Origin: an uncultured Prevotella sp.
GTDB lineage: Bacteria; Bacteroidota; Bacteroidia; Bacteroidales; Bacteroidaceae
Length of the DNA stretch: 48,604 bases
Direction: 5' to 3'
NCBI GenBank assembly: GCA_900557405.1
Contig: USSF01000009.1
Coordinates: 1 to 48,604, forward strand
In this document: one piece after another, positions 17,453 to 25,699 of the stretch
Numbering within the stretch: position 1 is the first letter of the stretch
How the letters are laid out: the number at the start of each line of letters is the position of its first letter
Position numbers and translations under genes: made by a program
Notes under the pieces: model-generated
Told to the model about the DNA's origin: nothing
The model's input: the letters and a program-made list of their open reading frames with translations, nothing else
Databases searched by the model: none

Positions 17453-19033
17453 ATGAAGAAAAGAACAATTTGGACAATAGCTGTAGTAATGGGCTTCTCG
17501 TTTCTTGCCCTGCTGTTCCTTCAGCTTAAATACATGGACGCCATGATTAAGATGAAGAAAGAGCAGCTGGATGAGTCTGTCAACAAGGCTCTCTATCAGG
17601 CTGCGCGAAACCTGGAGCTCAATGAGACACTGAGATACCTGGAACGCGACGTCAACGAGACCGAGCGCAGGGCATACAAGAACGACTCTGTGGGGACACG
17701 CACCGGAATGCCCGACGGAACCGTGCAGCACTCCCATCAATATGCCGTGACGGACAAGAACGGAAATGTCTATTCTTCGTTTGAGCTGAAGACTCTAACC
17801 ATCAAGCCTTCGTCAATGCCAAAGGCTATGATTCTGAGAAGCGACAAGAACTCCATATCCGAAGCGACAAAATCGATGAGGGAGATTGTGAAAAACCGCT
17901 ATGTATATCAGAAGGCCCTCCTCGACGAGGTGGTATACAATATATTATATACAGCCTCAGACAAACCTCTGAAGGAAAGGGTCAACTTCAAGCTCCTGGA
18001 TCAGGACCTGAAGACAGAGCTGATGAACAACGGTGTGAACATGCCATACCATTTCACGGTTTCCACACAGGACGGAAGAGAACAATACCGCTGTCCGGAC
18101 TACAGCGACGAAGGTGAGGAGTATTGCTATTCACAGGTGTTGTTCAGAAATGACCCTATGAACAAGTCGGGAATCGTGAAGATACATTTCCCAGACATGA
18201 ACAACTACATATTCAGCAGCGTGCGTTTCATGATACCATCTATAGTGTTCACCGTTGTGCTGCTCATCACGTTCATATTCACGATAGTGGTGATATTCCG
18301 CCAAAAACGCTATACGGAAATCAAGAACGACTTCATCAACAACATGACGCATGAACTGAAAACTCCGATAAGCAGCATTTCGCTTGCCGCCCAGATGCTC
18401 AACGACGACAGCGTAACGAAGAGTCCTGTGTTGATGAAGCATCTTGGAGGAGTCATCAACGATGAATCAAAGCGTCTGCGTTTCCTTGTGGAGAAAGTGT
18501 TGCAGATGTCGATGTTCGACCGCCAGAAGGCAATCTTCAAGAAAAAGAAACTCAACCTGAATGAACTTGTGGAAAGCGTTTCAAATACTTTCACACTGAG
18601 AGTGGAACACACTGGCGGACATATATCCACGGAACTGAAAGCAAAGAATCCTACAATATATGTAGACGAGATGCATTTCACCAATGTCATCTTCAACCTC
18701 CTTGACAACGCCGTGAAATACAAACATCCGGACAGAAGCGTCGAACTGAATATCAAGACCTGGAACGACGACTCACACCTGTATCTGAAGGTTAAAGACA
18801 ATGGCATTGGACTGAAGAAAGAAAATCTGAAAAAAATCTTCGAGAAGTTCTATAGAGTCCATACGGGAAACATACACGATGTGAAAGGTTTCGGACTCGG
18901 ATTGGCATACGTGAAGAAAATAGTAGAACTGCATAAAGGCGAAATACACGCCGAGAGCGAAAAAGGAAAAGGTACGGCATTCATCATCGAACTGCCGGTA
19001 ATCAAAGAGACAAGCGAACAAAATGAATATTAA
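17453..19033 (+). CDS. rprX: Sensor histidine kinase, RprX-like
   Basis: A 526-residue membrane kinase. TM1 is at about residues 5-25. An extracytoplasmic sensor domain covers about 26-255, then TM2 about 258-282 (MIPSIVFTVVLLITFIFTIVVIF). There is no obvious HAMP domain; the kinase core follows directly. His300 lies in the H-box FINNMTHELKTPIS. The ATP-binding part has NVIFNLLDNAVKY (N box), DNGIGL (G1), FEKFYRV (F box) and GFGLGLAYV (G2). The layout and pairing with the next gene fit RprX of Bacteroides, described as an RprXY regulator. The signal sensed is unknown. Confidence 0.85.
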   Translation: MKKRTIWTIAVVMGFSFLALLFLQLKYMDAMIKMKKEQLDESVNKALYQAARNLELNETLRYLERDVNETERRAYKNDSVGTRTGMPDGTVQHSHQYAVTDKNGNVYSSFELKTLTIKPSSMPKAMILRSDKNSISEATKSMREIVKNRYVYQKALLDEVVYNILYTASDKPLKERVNFKLLDQDLKTELMNNGVNMPYHFTVSTQDGREQYRCPDYSDEGEEYCYSQVLFRNDPMNKSGIVKIHFPDMNNYIFSSVRFMIPSIVFTVVLLITFIFTIVVIFRQKRYTEIKNDFINNMTHELKTPISSISLAAQMLNDDSVTKSPVLMKHLGGVINDESKRLRFLVEKVLQMSMFDRQKAIFKKKKLNLNELVESVSNTFTLRVEHTGGHISTELKAKNPTIYVDEMHFTNVIFNLLDNAVKYKHPDRSVELNIKTWNDDSHLYLKVKDNGIGLKKENLKKIFEKFYRVHTGNIHDVKGFGLGLAYVKKIVELHKGEIHAESEKGKGTAFIIELPVIKETSEQNEY

Positions 19034-19051
19034 CTATAAAATTTAAGAATT

Positions 19052-19750
19052 ATGGACGACAAATTAAAAATCTTGCTTTGCGAAGACGACGAGAACCTCG
19101 GAATGCTGCTTCGTGAATATCTACAGGCAAAAGGTTATAGCGCAGAGTTGTGTCCAGACGGAGAAGCCGGCTACAAGGCTTTTCTGAAGACAAAGTTTGA
19201 CATCTGCGTACTTGACGTGATGATGCCGAAGAAGGACGGATTCTCACTGGCTCAGGATATCAGACAGGCAAATGCAGAAATCCCAATCATCTTCCTCACG
19301 GCAAAGACTCTGAAGGAGGATATCTTGGAAGGTTTCAAGATCGGTGCTGACGACTACATTACGAAGCCGTTCTCAATGGAAGAACTCGTGTTCCGTATTG
19401 AAGCAATTCTGCGCCGTGTACGTGGAAAGAAGAACAAGGAGAACACGCTTTACCACATAGGCCGCTTCACATTCGACACACAGAAGCAGCTTCTCTCAAT
19501 TGGCGACAAGCAGACAAAACTGACAACCAAGGAGAACGAGCTCCTCGCCCTGCTGTGCAGCCATGCCAACGAGATTCTGCAGCGTGATTTCGCACTGAAG
19601 ACCATCTGGATTGACGACAACTATTTCAACGCCCGCTCAATGGATGTCTATATCACCAAGCTGCGCAAGCACCTCAAGGATGATGACCAGATTGAAATCA
19701 TCAACATCCACGGCAAGGGTTACAAACTCATCACTCCAGAGGAGGATTAA
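19052..19750 (+). CDS. rprY: OmpR-family response regulator, RprY-like
   Basis: A 232-residue DNA-binding regulator. The receiver domain (about 1-120) has acidic residues CEDDEN, phospho-acceptor Asp55 in CVLDVMMPKKDG, FLTAKT and Lys in YITKPFS. The C-terminal OmpR/PhoB winged helix (about 130-230) has LTTKENELLALLCSHANE and the recognition region SMDVYITKLRKHLKDD. It lies 18 bp after rprX, so it is co-transcribed with and phosphorylated by that kinase. Two hairpins downstream end the unit. The target regulon cannot be seen here. Confidence 0.9.
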   Translation: MDDKLKILLCEDDENLGMLLREYLQAKGYSAELCPDGEAGYKAFLKTKFDICVLDVMMPKKDGFSLAQDIRQANAEIPIIFLTAKTLKEDILEGFKIGADDYITKPFSMEELVFRIEAILRRVRGKKNKENTLYHIGRFTFDTQKQLLSIGDKQTKLTTKENELLALLCSHANEILQRDFALKTIWIDDNYFNARSMDVYITKLRKHLKDDDQIEIINIHGKGYKLITPEED

Positions 19751-19764
19751 CCAATAACATACAG

Positions 19765-19808
19765 ACCGCAACCCATAATGCAAGCAACGCATTTCGGATT
19801 GCGGTTTT
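19765..19808 (+). terminator. Terminator after rprXY
   Basis: ACCGCAA (19765-19771) pairs with TTGCGGT (19799-19805), with an inner AATGC/GCATT stem, followed by TTTT. It starts 15 bp after the rprY stop. Confidence 0.6.
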
Positions 19809-19827
19809 CTGTTTATCAATAATACGA

Positions 19828-19873
19828 AAAAACGGGGACGCTGCTGGAATATAAACCAACAACGTCCCCTTTT
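19828..19873. terminator. Bidirectional terminator between convergent genes
   Basis: GGGGACG (19834-19840) pairs with CGTCCCC (19863-19869). It is flanked by an A-run on the left and TTTT on the right, so it works on both strands. It probably ends the minus-strand gene at 19894 as well as backing up the rprXY terminator. Confidence 0.65.
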
Positions 19874-19893
19874 CAAATCTATAGAAGTTCAAA

Positions 19894-20256
19894 TCACTTA
19901 TTCAATCCTCGATTTACAATTGTCGTGTTGAGCAACATCAAGTAAGTACGATACTGATTGTCTGAAAGAACCGAACGCATGTGCTTCAAGTCCTTTTCCA
20001 ATGCCTTCTTCACAAGAGCCTTACGCTCATCTGTACCAGAAATTCCTGCATTATACATGTCAGCACAGAACTCAGAATGAATATCCTGTACAGCCTCCTG
20101 CTGGTCGAGCGACAAACCAAGCGCATCAGCCAATCTACTGTAATTGACAGTCATCTTGTAAGCATCTGCTTTGCTTACCGTATTCAACTCTTCGTTCTCC
20201 GCAAATGTCATAGTCATGCTGAGCACAGCCATGACAGTTAAAAACAATCTTTTCAT
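19894..20256 (-). CDS. Small periplasmic protein, weakly Spy/CpxP-like
   Basis: A 120-residue protein with a signal peptide (MKRLFLTVMAVLSMTMTFA), leaving about 100 mature residues that look helical. The segments ADALGLSLDQQEAVQDIHSEF and MRSVLSDNQYRTYLMLLN recall the repeated LTxxQ-like helices of Spy/CpxP chaperones, but the match is weak and I would not assign function. It is a single-gene unit: its own canonical promoter lies about 190 bp upstream and a bidirectional hairpin follows. It is convergent with rprXY, so a link to envelope stress is possible but only by position. Confidence 0.65.
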   Translation of the reverse strand: MKRLFLTVMAVLSMTMTFAENEELNTVSKADAYKMTVNYSRLADALGLSLDQQEAVQDIHSEFCADMYNAGISGTDERKALVKKALEKDLKHMRSVLSDNQYRTYLMLLNTTIVNRGLNK

Positions 20257-20450
20257 AATCCTTAATTTTTAATTAATACTTAATGGAATCGGCACTCTTC
20301 TCACGAATCGCCTCAACCGGTTATCCTTTAATCTTTAAACCTTATATAATATAACTATGTATGTTCTTTATAAATAAAACAATATTTGTCCTGCTTTCAT
20401 GAGTCTGATTTTCCGCATTTCGACGGAATCATTATTCTCTTTCGACATTG

Positions 20451-20482
20451 CAAAGGTATATAAAAGGCACAATCCAAGCAAA
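20451..20482 (-). promoter_or_regulatory. Promoter for the small periplasmic protein
   Basis: On the minus strand TTTG (20482-20479), a 20-bp spacer and TACCTTTG (20458-20451) match the full Bacteroidetes promoter. The implied leader is about 190 nt before the start codon at 20256. I see no recognisable riboswitch in the leader. The rest of the 20257-20660 interval is AT-rich without other signals. Confidence 0.7.
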
Positions 20483-20665
20483 TACTTTATTATATTGTTT
20501 GCGTTAACAGTGGTTATTTTAACCTACGTCAAGCGTCATTAAGTAACCTTATGTCAGATATAACAAAAATTAAATATCAAAATGAAAGACTGTTCGGTTT
20601 TATAGACAAGCAGAACACGAAGCAACTTTCTCATAAGAAAATTCATGTATTAACAAATTATTGCG

Positions 20666-20673
20666 TACATTTG
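20666..20673 (+). promoter_or_regulatory. Candidate -7 box for the permease operon
   Basis: TACATTTG followed by C matches TAnnTTTG. It lies within the N-terminal extension of the longest frame (TTG start at 20661), which argues for the internal ATG at 20718. No -33 TTTG is clear. Confidence 0.5.
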
Positions 20674-20717
20674 CCGAACGAAAAAAATTATCTTATGAAA
20701 ATTCTTACTACACAATT

Positions 20718-22004
20718 ATGAGACAAAGCAAAAACACCATCGCAATTATCACCATGATGTTTCTATTCGGCATGATTGCCTTCGTAACAAATCTTGCCGC
20801 ACCAATCGGTGTAATATGGAAAAACACTTTTTCCGAAAATGCCAACGCCAATACCATCGGAATGCTCGGAAACGCCATGAATTTCCTTGCCTACCTCTTC
20901 CTTGGCATACCATCTGGAAAAATGCTCATGAAGTTCGGCTACAAACAGACGGCGCTCTGCGGAATAGCCACAGGATTCTTTGGAATAATACTGCAATACC
21001 TCTCCGGACATTGCGCAACAGATATAATGGGCTTTGCAGTTTATCTTGCCGGTGCGTTGGTATGCGGATTCGCCGTATGTATGCTTAATACTGTGGTAAA
21101 CCCGATGATAAATCTTCTTGGTGGCGGTGGCAACAAAGGCAACCAGCTAAACCTGATAGGCGGAACACTGAACTCCCTTGCCGGAACACTCACACCGATG
21201 CTCGTCGGTTCGCTTATTGGTACGGTATCTTCACAAACAAAGATCGTTGACGTAAACATAGTGCTCTTCATGGCAATGGGAGTATTTGCGGCAACATTCT
21301 TTATTCTTTCTTTCCTACCTATAAGCAACCCCGAAATAAAGGGCAACGACAATTCACACATAGACAAATCCCCATGGGACTTCAAGAATTTCAAACTTGG
21401 AGCCATCGCCATCTTCCTGTATGTAGGAACAGAAGTGGGCATACCAGGCACATTATTCTTCTATCTCTCCGATACAACGGCAAGAGGAGGAGGCTCCGGA
21501 TTGGGTGAAGCCACAGCCGCAGCCGGATTCGTGGCTGCAACATATTGGTTTCTTATGCTCGTAGGAAGATTCTTCGGCGGAATGATTGCCGACAAGATTT
21601 CAAGCCGCAGAATGCTTACCGCCACAGCATCCATTGCCGCATTGTTCACATTTACGGCAATAATATCCGGCAACAGTATAACTTTTGCTATCCCGGTGTT
21701 CACCGGCAAGGCATTCGCTGTACTCAATCTACCGATAGCAGCTTTGCTTCTGATGCTCTGCGGATTATGCACTTCAGTGATGTGGTCATGCATATTCAAC
21801 CTCTCAGTAGAGGGATTGGGCAAATACACAGCACTTGCATCAGGAATATTCATGATGATGGTTGTAGGCGGAGGCATAATGCCGCTCATACAGAATCTGA
21901 TTTCCGACCACGTTTCATACATGGCATCATATTGCATACCTCTCCTCTCAACATTATACATATTATATTATGCCCTGAGTGGAAGCAGAACAGACAGCAA
22001 ATAA
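20718..22004 (+). CDS. MFS sugar permease, FHS/FucP-GluP-like
   Basis: A 428-residue, 12-helix major facilitator. The segment MLGNAMNFLAYLFLGIPSGKMLMKFGYKQTAL matches the fucose-glucose-galactose:H+ symporter pattern (helices 2-3 with the conserved loop). I chose ATG 20718 because a TTG-initiated longer frame would include the promoter box. A tiny 8-codon ORF (20695-20721) overlaps this start. The gene heads a unit with a ROK sugar kinase and CutC, so it probably imports the kinase substrate, a hexose or amino sugar. The exact sugar is not visible. Confidence 0.8.
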   Translation: MRQSKNTIAIITMMFLFGMIAFVTNLAAPIGVIWKNTFSENANANTIGMLGNAMNFLAYLFLGIPSGKMLMKFGYKQTALCGIATGFFGIILQYLSGHCATDIMGFAVYLAGALVCGFAVCMLNTVVNPMINLLGGGGNKGNQLNLIGGTLNSLAGTLTPMLVGSLIGTVSSQTKIVDVNIVLFMAMGVFAATFFILSFLPISNPEIKGNDNSHIDKSPWDFKNFKLGAIAIFLYVGTEVGIPGTLFFYLSDTTARGGGSGLGEATAAAGFVAATYWFLMLVGRFFGGMIADKISSRRMLTATASIAALFTFTAIISGNSITFAIPVFTGKAFAVLNLPIAALLLMLCGLCTSVMWSCIFNLSVEGLGKYTALASGIFMMMVVGGGIMPLIQNLISDHVSYMASYCIPLLSTLYILYYALSGSRTDSK

Positions 22005-22064
22005 AGCGAGAATACAAACGGAATTACTTATCCTAAATATAATTACAATAAAAACATCTGCCAT

Positions 22065-23030
22065 ATGAAGAACAAGCCCTTCGTAATCGGTCTTGACCTC
22101 GGCGGAACGAATGCCGTGTTCGGATTGGTTGACGAAAAGAACGATATAAAGACAACCACTATTGTTGCAACCCAGGACTTTGAATACGACTGGGAGTTCG
22201 TGGATGCGGCCGTTACGGCAATCAACGAGATGGCAGTCATTGCCGGAGGCCTTGGCAATATCAGGGCTATGGGCATCGGAGCACCTTGCGGCAACTATAA
22301 CGACGGAACCATCGAACACGCCGCTAACATCAGATGGGCCAAGGGTGTGGTGCCATTGGCCAAGATGTTTGCCGACAGTCTGGGAATCCCCGTTGCCATA
22401 ACAAACGACGCCAAGGCAGCCGCTTTGGGCGAAATGCACTATGGAGCAGCCCAGGGAATGAAGAATTTCATCGAAATCACACTCGGCACCGGCGTTGGAT
22501 CCGGTATAGTCGCCAACGGACAACTGATATACGGATGTGACGGATTTGCCGGAGAACTGGGACATACAATAATAGATTTCGATAACGGCAGACCGTGTGG
22601 ATGCGGCAGAAGCGGATGTCTCGACATGTATTGCTCAACAAGAGGTGTTATCATTACTGCAAAGGAAATGACTGTCCAATACGAGGGAAAATCACAATTG
22701 AAGGAAATTCCATCTGACCAGATTACAACTCTTGACATCTACAATGCCGCCGAGCATGGTGATTGCCTTGCCCAGGAAGTGCTCAGGCGCACGGGGGAGA
22801 CATTGGGCAAAGCATGTGCCAACTTCGCCACTTTTCTCAGTCCAGAGGCATTCGTGTTCTTCGGTGGACTCGCCAAGGCTGGCGATTTTCTGCTCAAACC
22901 GGCAAAGGAGGCATACGACAAATACGTTCTGAACCTATATAAAGGAAAAGCGAAATTCCTTCAGAGCGGACTGGAAGACGGCACAGCCGCTATCCTTGGA
23001 GCCGCAGCAGTGGGATGGGAGGCGAAGTAA
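22065..23030 (+). CDS. rokA: ROK-family sugar kinase, glucokinase-like
   Basis: A 321-residue kinase that phosphorylates a hexose with ATP. The N-terminal phosphate motif is GLDLGGTNAVFGLVD. The sugar-site Asp is in ITNDAKAAALGE and the adenosine-site region is ITLGTGVGSGIV. The ROK zinc signature appears as PCGCGRSGCLD, with Asp in place of the more usual Glu, preceded by GELGHT. Similar Bacteroides kinases (RokA) act on glucose and N-acetylglucosamine. It lies 60 bp after the permease and 48 bp before cutC on the same strand, suggesting uptake and trapping of the same sugar. The symbol is tentative. Confidence 0.85.
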   Translation: MKNKPFVIGLDLGGTNAVFGLVDEKNDIKTTTIVATQDFEYDWEFVDAAVTAINEMAVIAGGLGNIRAMGIGAPCGNYNDGTIEHAANIRWAKGVVPLAKMFADSLGIPVAITNDAKAAALGEMHYGAAQGMKNFIEITLGTGVGSGIVANGQLIYGCDGFAGELGHTIIDFDNGRPCGCGRSGCLDMYCSTRGVIITAKEMTVQYEGKSQLKEIPSDQITTLDIYNAAEHGDCLAQEVLRRTGETLGKACANFATFLSPEAFVFFGGLAKAGDFLLKPAKEAYDKYVLNLYKGKAKFLQSGLEDGTAAILGAAAVGWEAK

Positions 23031-23078
23031 TGAAGAAATGCCCCAGCGTTACAGTAATAAAGACAAATAACAGAAACA

Positions 23079-23825
23079 ATGAGTGATTTCAAATTTGAGA
23101 TATGCGCCAACAGCGTAGAAAGCTGTTGGGCAGCACAAGAGGGCGGTGCTGACCGCGTAGAACTTTGCGCTGGAATACCCGAGGGCGGCACAACACCATC
23201 TTATGGTGAAATAAAGGTAGCCAGGCGACTGCTCACCTCCACCCGTCTACACATCATCATCCGTCCCCGTGGCGGCGACTTTCTATATTCGCCTTTAGAA
23301 ATAGAGCGCATGGAGGAAGACATAAGGATGTGTCGGGAACTTGGAGCAGACGGCGTCGTGTTCGGCTGCCTCAAAGCCGATGGCTCCGTAGACATGGAGC
23401 AGAACCGACGGCTCATGGAATGCGCCAAAGGCATGTCGGTAACGTTCCATCGCGCATTCGACCGCACAACTGATCCATTCCAAGCAATGGAAGACATCAT
23501 AGATCTAGGCTGCAACAGAATCCTTACTTCCGGACAGCAACCAAAAGCAATCGAGGGCACTACCCTACTGGCCAAACTCAAAGAGAAAGCCGATGGACGC
23601 ATCACGCTCCTTGCCGGAAGCGGTGTGACGGAAGACAACATACGACAGATATACGAAGAAACAGGAATACACGAATACCATTTCTCTGCCCGCATAAGCG
23701 TAAAAAGCAATATGAAAAACATGTGTTCAAACATATATATGGGTGCGAAAGGCGCAGACGAGGAAAATATCCTCGTGACAAGCAAAACTCGCGTAGAGGC
23801 TACGATAAAACAATTGAATGATTGA
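23079..23825 (+). CDS. cutC: CutC family protein
   Basis: A 248-residue TIM-barrel protein of the CutC family. Typical segments are FEICANSVESCWAAQEGGADRVELCAGIPEGGTTPSYG, HIIIRPRGGDFLYSPLEIERM, and VTFHRAFDRTTDPFQAMEDIIDLGCNRILTSGQ. CutC was linked to copper homeostasis in E. coli, but that role has been questioned and its reaction is not established. Being last in a permease-kinase-CutC unit hints at a sugar-related role here. It is followed by a strong hairpin terminator. Confidence 0.92.
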   Translation: MSDFKFEICANSVESCWAAQEGGADRVELCAGIPEGGTTPSYGEIKVARRLLTSTRLHIIIRPRGGDFLYSPLEIERMEEDIRMCRELGADGVVFGCLKADGSVDMEQNRRLMECAKGMSVTFHRAFDRTTDPFQAMEDIIDLGCNRILTSGQQPKAIEGTTLLAKLKEKADGRITLLAGSGVTEDNIRQIYEETGIHEYHFSARISVKSNMKNMCSNIYMGAKGADEENILVTSKTRVEATIKQLND

Positions 23826-23876
23826 CAACGGTTGTCTTCGCAAGGGAAGAAAACGAAGGAACAGACATACCCACAG

Positions 23877-23908
23877 AAAAGGAAGGACTGACAATTCTTC
23901 CTTTTCTT
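23877..23908 (+). terminator. Terminator after the permease-kinase-cutC operon
   Basis: AAAAGGAAG (23877-23885) pairs perfectly with CTTCCTTTT (23897-23905), 11-nt loop, 52 bp after the cutC stop. Confidence 0.65.
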
Positions 23909-23970
23909 GTTATCCGCCAATCAAGAAAATTGCAGAAAGTCATTTTTTAATGGTTACTTATACAGCAAAC

Positions 23971-24002
23971 CTTGCAAGCACGGAATAAAAATAGTATTTT
24001 TG
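23971..24002 (+). promoter_or_regulatory. Promoter of the Rpn-like gene
   Basis: CTTG (23971-23974), a 20-bp spacer and TATTTTTG (23995-24002) fit the Bacteroidetes promoter. The ATG at 24022 follows 19 bp later. Confidence 0.6.
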
Positions 24003-24021
24003 CAAAAATAAAATTTCATTT

Positions 24022-24615
24022 ATGGAGAATTACATCAGATTTGACTGGGCCATGAAACGGCTTTTGCGCAACAAGGCAAACCACGCCGTGCTTGAGGGAC
24101 TCATAGAAACCCTCCTGGGAAGGAAATACACCATAGTGAGATTTCTCGAAAGCGAGGGGAACCAAGAAGACATCAACGATAAATTCAACAGGGTTGATAT
24201 CCTGGCAGAAAGCGAAAAAAAAGAACTCACGATAATAGAGATTCAAAACACAAGGGAACTTTCATATTTCCACCGTATGCTGTACGGCGTTTCGAAAGTC
24301 ATAACCGAATACATTGATCTGGGTGATGAATATGAAAAAGTGAGAAAAGTGTACTCCATAAACATCGTGTATTTCGAACTCGGACAAGGCGGAGACTATG
24401 TCTACCACGGAAAGACCGAATTCAGAGGGGTGCACAACCCTGCCGACATACTAAAGCTATCGGCAAGGCAAAACAAGAAATTCTTCAATATTGAAACGCC
24501 CAAGCCTGAAAACAGGAAAAGCGCAGGAGCCTTGTTCCCCGAATACTATATTCTCAGAGTGAACGACTTCGACAAAATCGCCACACCCCCCTTGACGAAT
24601 GGCTCGAATTTCTGA
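24022..24615 (+). CDS. Rpn/PDDEXK-family nuclease, N-terminal part (frameshifted)
   Basis: A 197-residue frame corresponding to the nuclease part of a Rpn-type (PD-(D/E)XK transposase-like) protein. It opens with IRFDWAMKRLLRNKANHAVLEGLIETLLG, then has the catalytic-core pattern with NRVDILAESEKKELTIIEIQN (Asp, then Glu-x-Gln). Such genes occur in many dispersed copies in Bacteroidales; E. coli RpnA relatives are DNA nucleases. The frame breaks at a run of six C (about 24596-24601): the last residues here (LTNGSNF) are out of frame. The matching continuation, DEWLEFLKNG, is in another frame. One extra C restores a full-length protein of about 309 residues. Confidence 0.7.
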   Translation: MENYIRFDWAMKRLLRNKANHAVLEGLIETLLGRKYTIVRFLESEGNQEDINDKFNRVDILAESEKKELTIIEIQNTRELSYFHRMLYGVSKVITEYIDLGDEYEKVRKVYSINIVYFELGQGGDYVYHGKTEFRGVHNPADILKLSARQNKKFFNIETPKPENRKSAGALFPEYYILRVNDFDKIATPPLTNGSNF

Positions 24616-24950
24616 AGAACGGAACCATTGAAAAGGAGCCGACGGCAGCAGGACTTGCACAGGCCAAAGAATGCCTCCGCATAGACAGTCTGTCGATTGA
24701 AGAAAAGCGCGCCTACATCAAGCATATGGAGAATCTGAGGTTCCAACGAAGCGTATTGGAAACAAGTAGAGACGAAGGACTTGAAGAAGGACGAGAAATC
24801 GGAAAGGAAATCGGAAGAAAGGAAGGAAGACTGGAAGGTCAACAAGAAGAGAAAACAGCAATCGCAAGAAAGTTGAAATCCATGTCCATGCCGAACTCCA
24901 CAATAGCCGAAATAACCGGACTAAAAGGAAGCGAAATTGATAAAATATAA
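24602..24950 (+). pseudogene. C-terminal part of the frameshifted Rpn-like nuclease
   Basis: Reading on from the C tract gives DEWLEFLKNGTIEKEPTA, then AKECLRIDSLSIEEKRAYIKH, then the polar EG/EK-rich helical repeat (EGLEEGREIGKEIGRKEGRLEG) and a C-terminal helix-turn-helix-like tail (SNSTIAEITGLKGSEIDKI-like). This is the usual end of Rpn-family proteins. It has no start of its own apart from an internal ATG at 24726. It is either a pseudogene, a phase-variable or frameshifting gene, or a base-calling error. slyD starts 15 bp later. Confidence 0.7.
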
Positions 24951-24964
24951 AAACAAGCAACATA

Positions 24965-25537
24965 ATGGAAAAAAAGACAAACAAGTACATCGCCGTAGCC
25001 TACAAGCTGTACACAAATGAAAACGGCACAGAGAACATGATTGAGGAAGCTCCTGCAGAAAGACCATTCCAGTTCATTAGCGGAATGGGACTTGCCCTTG
25101 ACGACTTCGAAAAAGCAGTGGCTGATCTGGAGCAGGGCGCAGACTTCGATTTTTCTCTATCCAAGGAGCAGGCTTATGGCGAGCACGAAGCAGAAAGAGT
25201 ACTTGACCTCGATAAGGAAATGTTCTACATTGACGGCAAGCTCGATGAGGAACACATCTTCGTTGACGCCATCATCCCACTGCAGAACGAAAATGGCCAG
25301 CGCTTCCTCGGCAAGGTATTGGAAATCGGTTCTGATAAGGTTAAGGTTGACCTCAACCACCCACTCGCAGGCAAGGGATTACATTTTATAGGATCTGTCA
25401 TCGAGTCAAGGGAAGCTACTAACGAAGAAATACAAAACCTCATAAACCACATGACCGGAGGATGCGGCGGAAACTGCAGCGACTGCGGAGGTGACTGCGG
25501 AGGAGGCGACTGCAACTGCGGTGGCGGATGCAAATAA
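24965..25537 (+). CDS. slyD: FKBP-type peptidyl-prolyl isomerase, SlyD-like
   Basis: A 190-residue chaperone/isomerase of the SlyD group: an FKBP domain (about 1-75 and 130-150) with the insert-in-flap domain between (about 80-130). Landmarks are YKLYTNENG, FQFISGMGLALDDFEKAVADLEQGADFDFSLSKEQAYGEH, and HPLAGKGLHFIGSVIESREAT. The tail is Cys/Gly/Asp-rich (about residues 167-190, ten Cys), suited to binding Ni2+ or Zn2+ as in E. coli SlyD. It lies just after the broken Rpn-like gene without a clear promoter of its own. Whether it serves a nickel enzyme or is a general folding helper is not visible. Confidence 0.92.
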   Translation: MEKKTNKYIAVAYKLYTNENGTENMIEEAPAERPFQFISGMGLALDDFEKAVADLEQGADFDFSLSKEQAYGEHEAERVLDLDKEMFYIDGKLDEEHIFVDAIIPLQNENGQRFLGKVLEIGSDKVKVDLNHPLAGKGLHFIGSVIESREATNEEIQNLINHMTGGCGGNCSDCGGDCGGGDCNCGGGCK

Positions 25538-25547
25538 ACAATAGGAT

Positions 25548-25690
25548 TTAGAGTTTGGGGTAAAGAGTTTAGAATTATTTTCGCTCTACTGCGATTTTGA
25601 ATTATCACATCAAGGATTCGTCCACTACTCCAAACTCTAAGCCATGTATCCAAGACTCGGCGACAAGCCGACATACATAATTCTAAACTC
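25548..25690. repeat. Interleaved inverted repeats between slyD and aroC
   Basis: Two inverted repeats interlock. TTAGAGTTTGG (25548-25558) is complementary to CCAAACTCTAA (25630-25640). GAGTTTAGAATTAT (25565-25578) is complementary to ATAATTCTAAACTC (25677-25690). The order A-B-A'-B' means both stems together would form a pseudoknot, or two mutually exclusive folds. A small CGGC/GCCG hairpin lies inside (25658-25670). Closely related words occur in the nuoH-nuoCD gap (38091-38180). Confidence 0.75.
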
Positions 25691-25699
25691 AACTACTTT

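Noticed and set aside
23201..23920. Minus-strand frame of 239 codons across cutC
   Set aside because: Antisense shadow of cutC, whose family motifs are clear.
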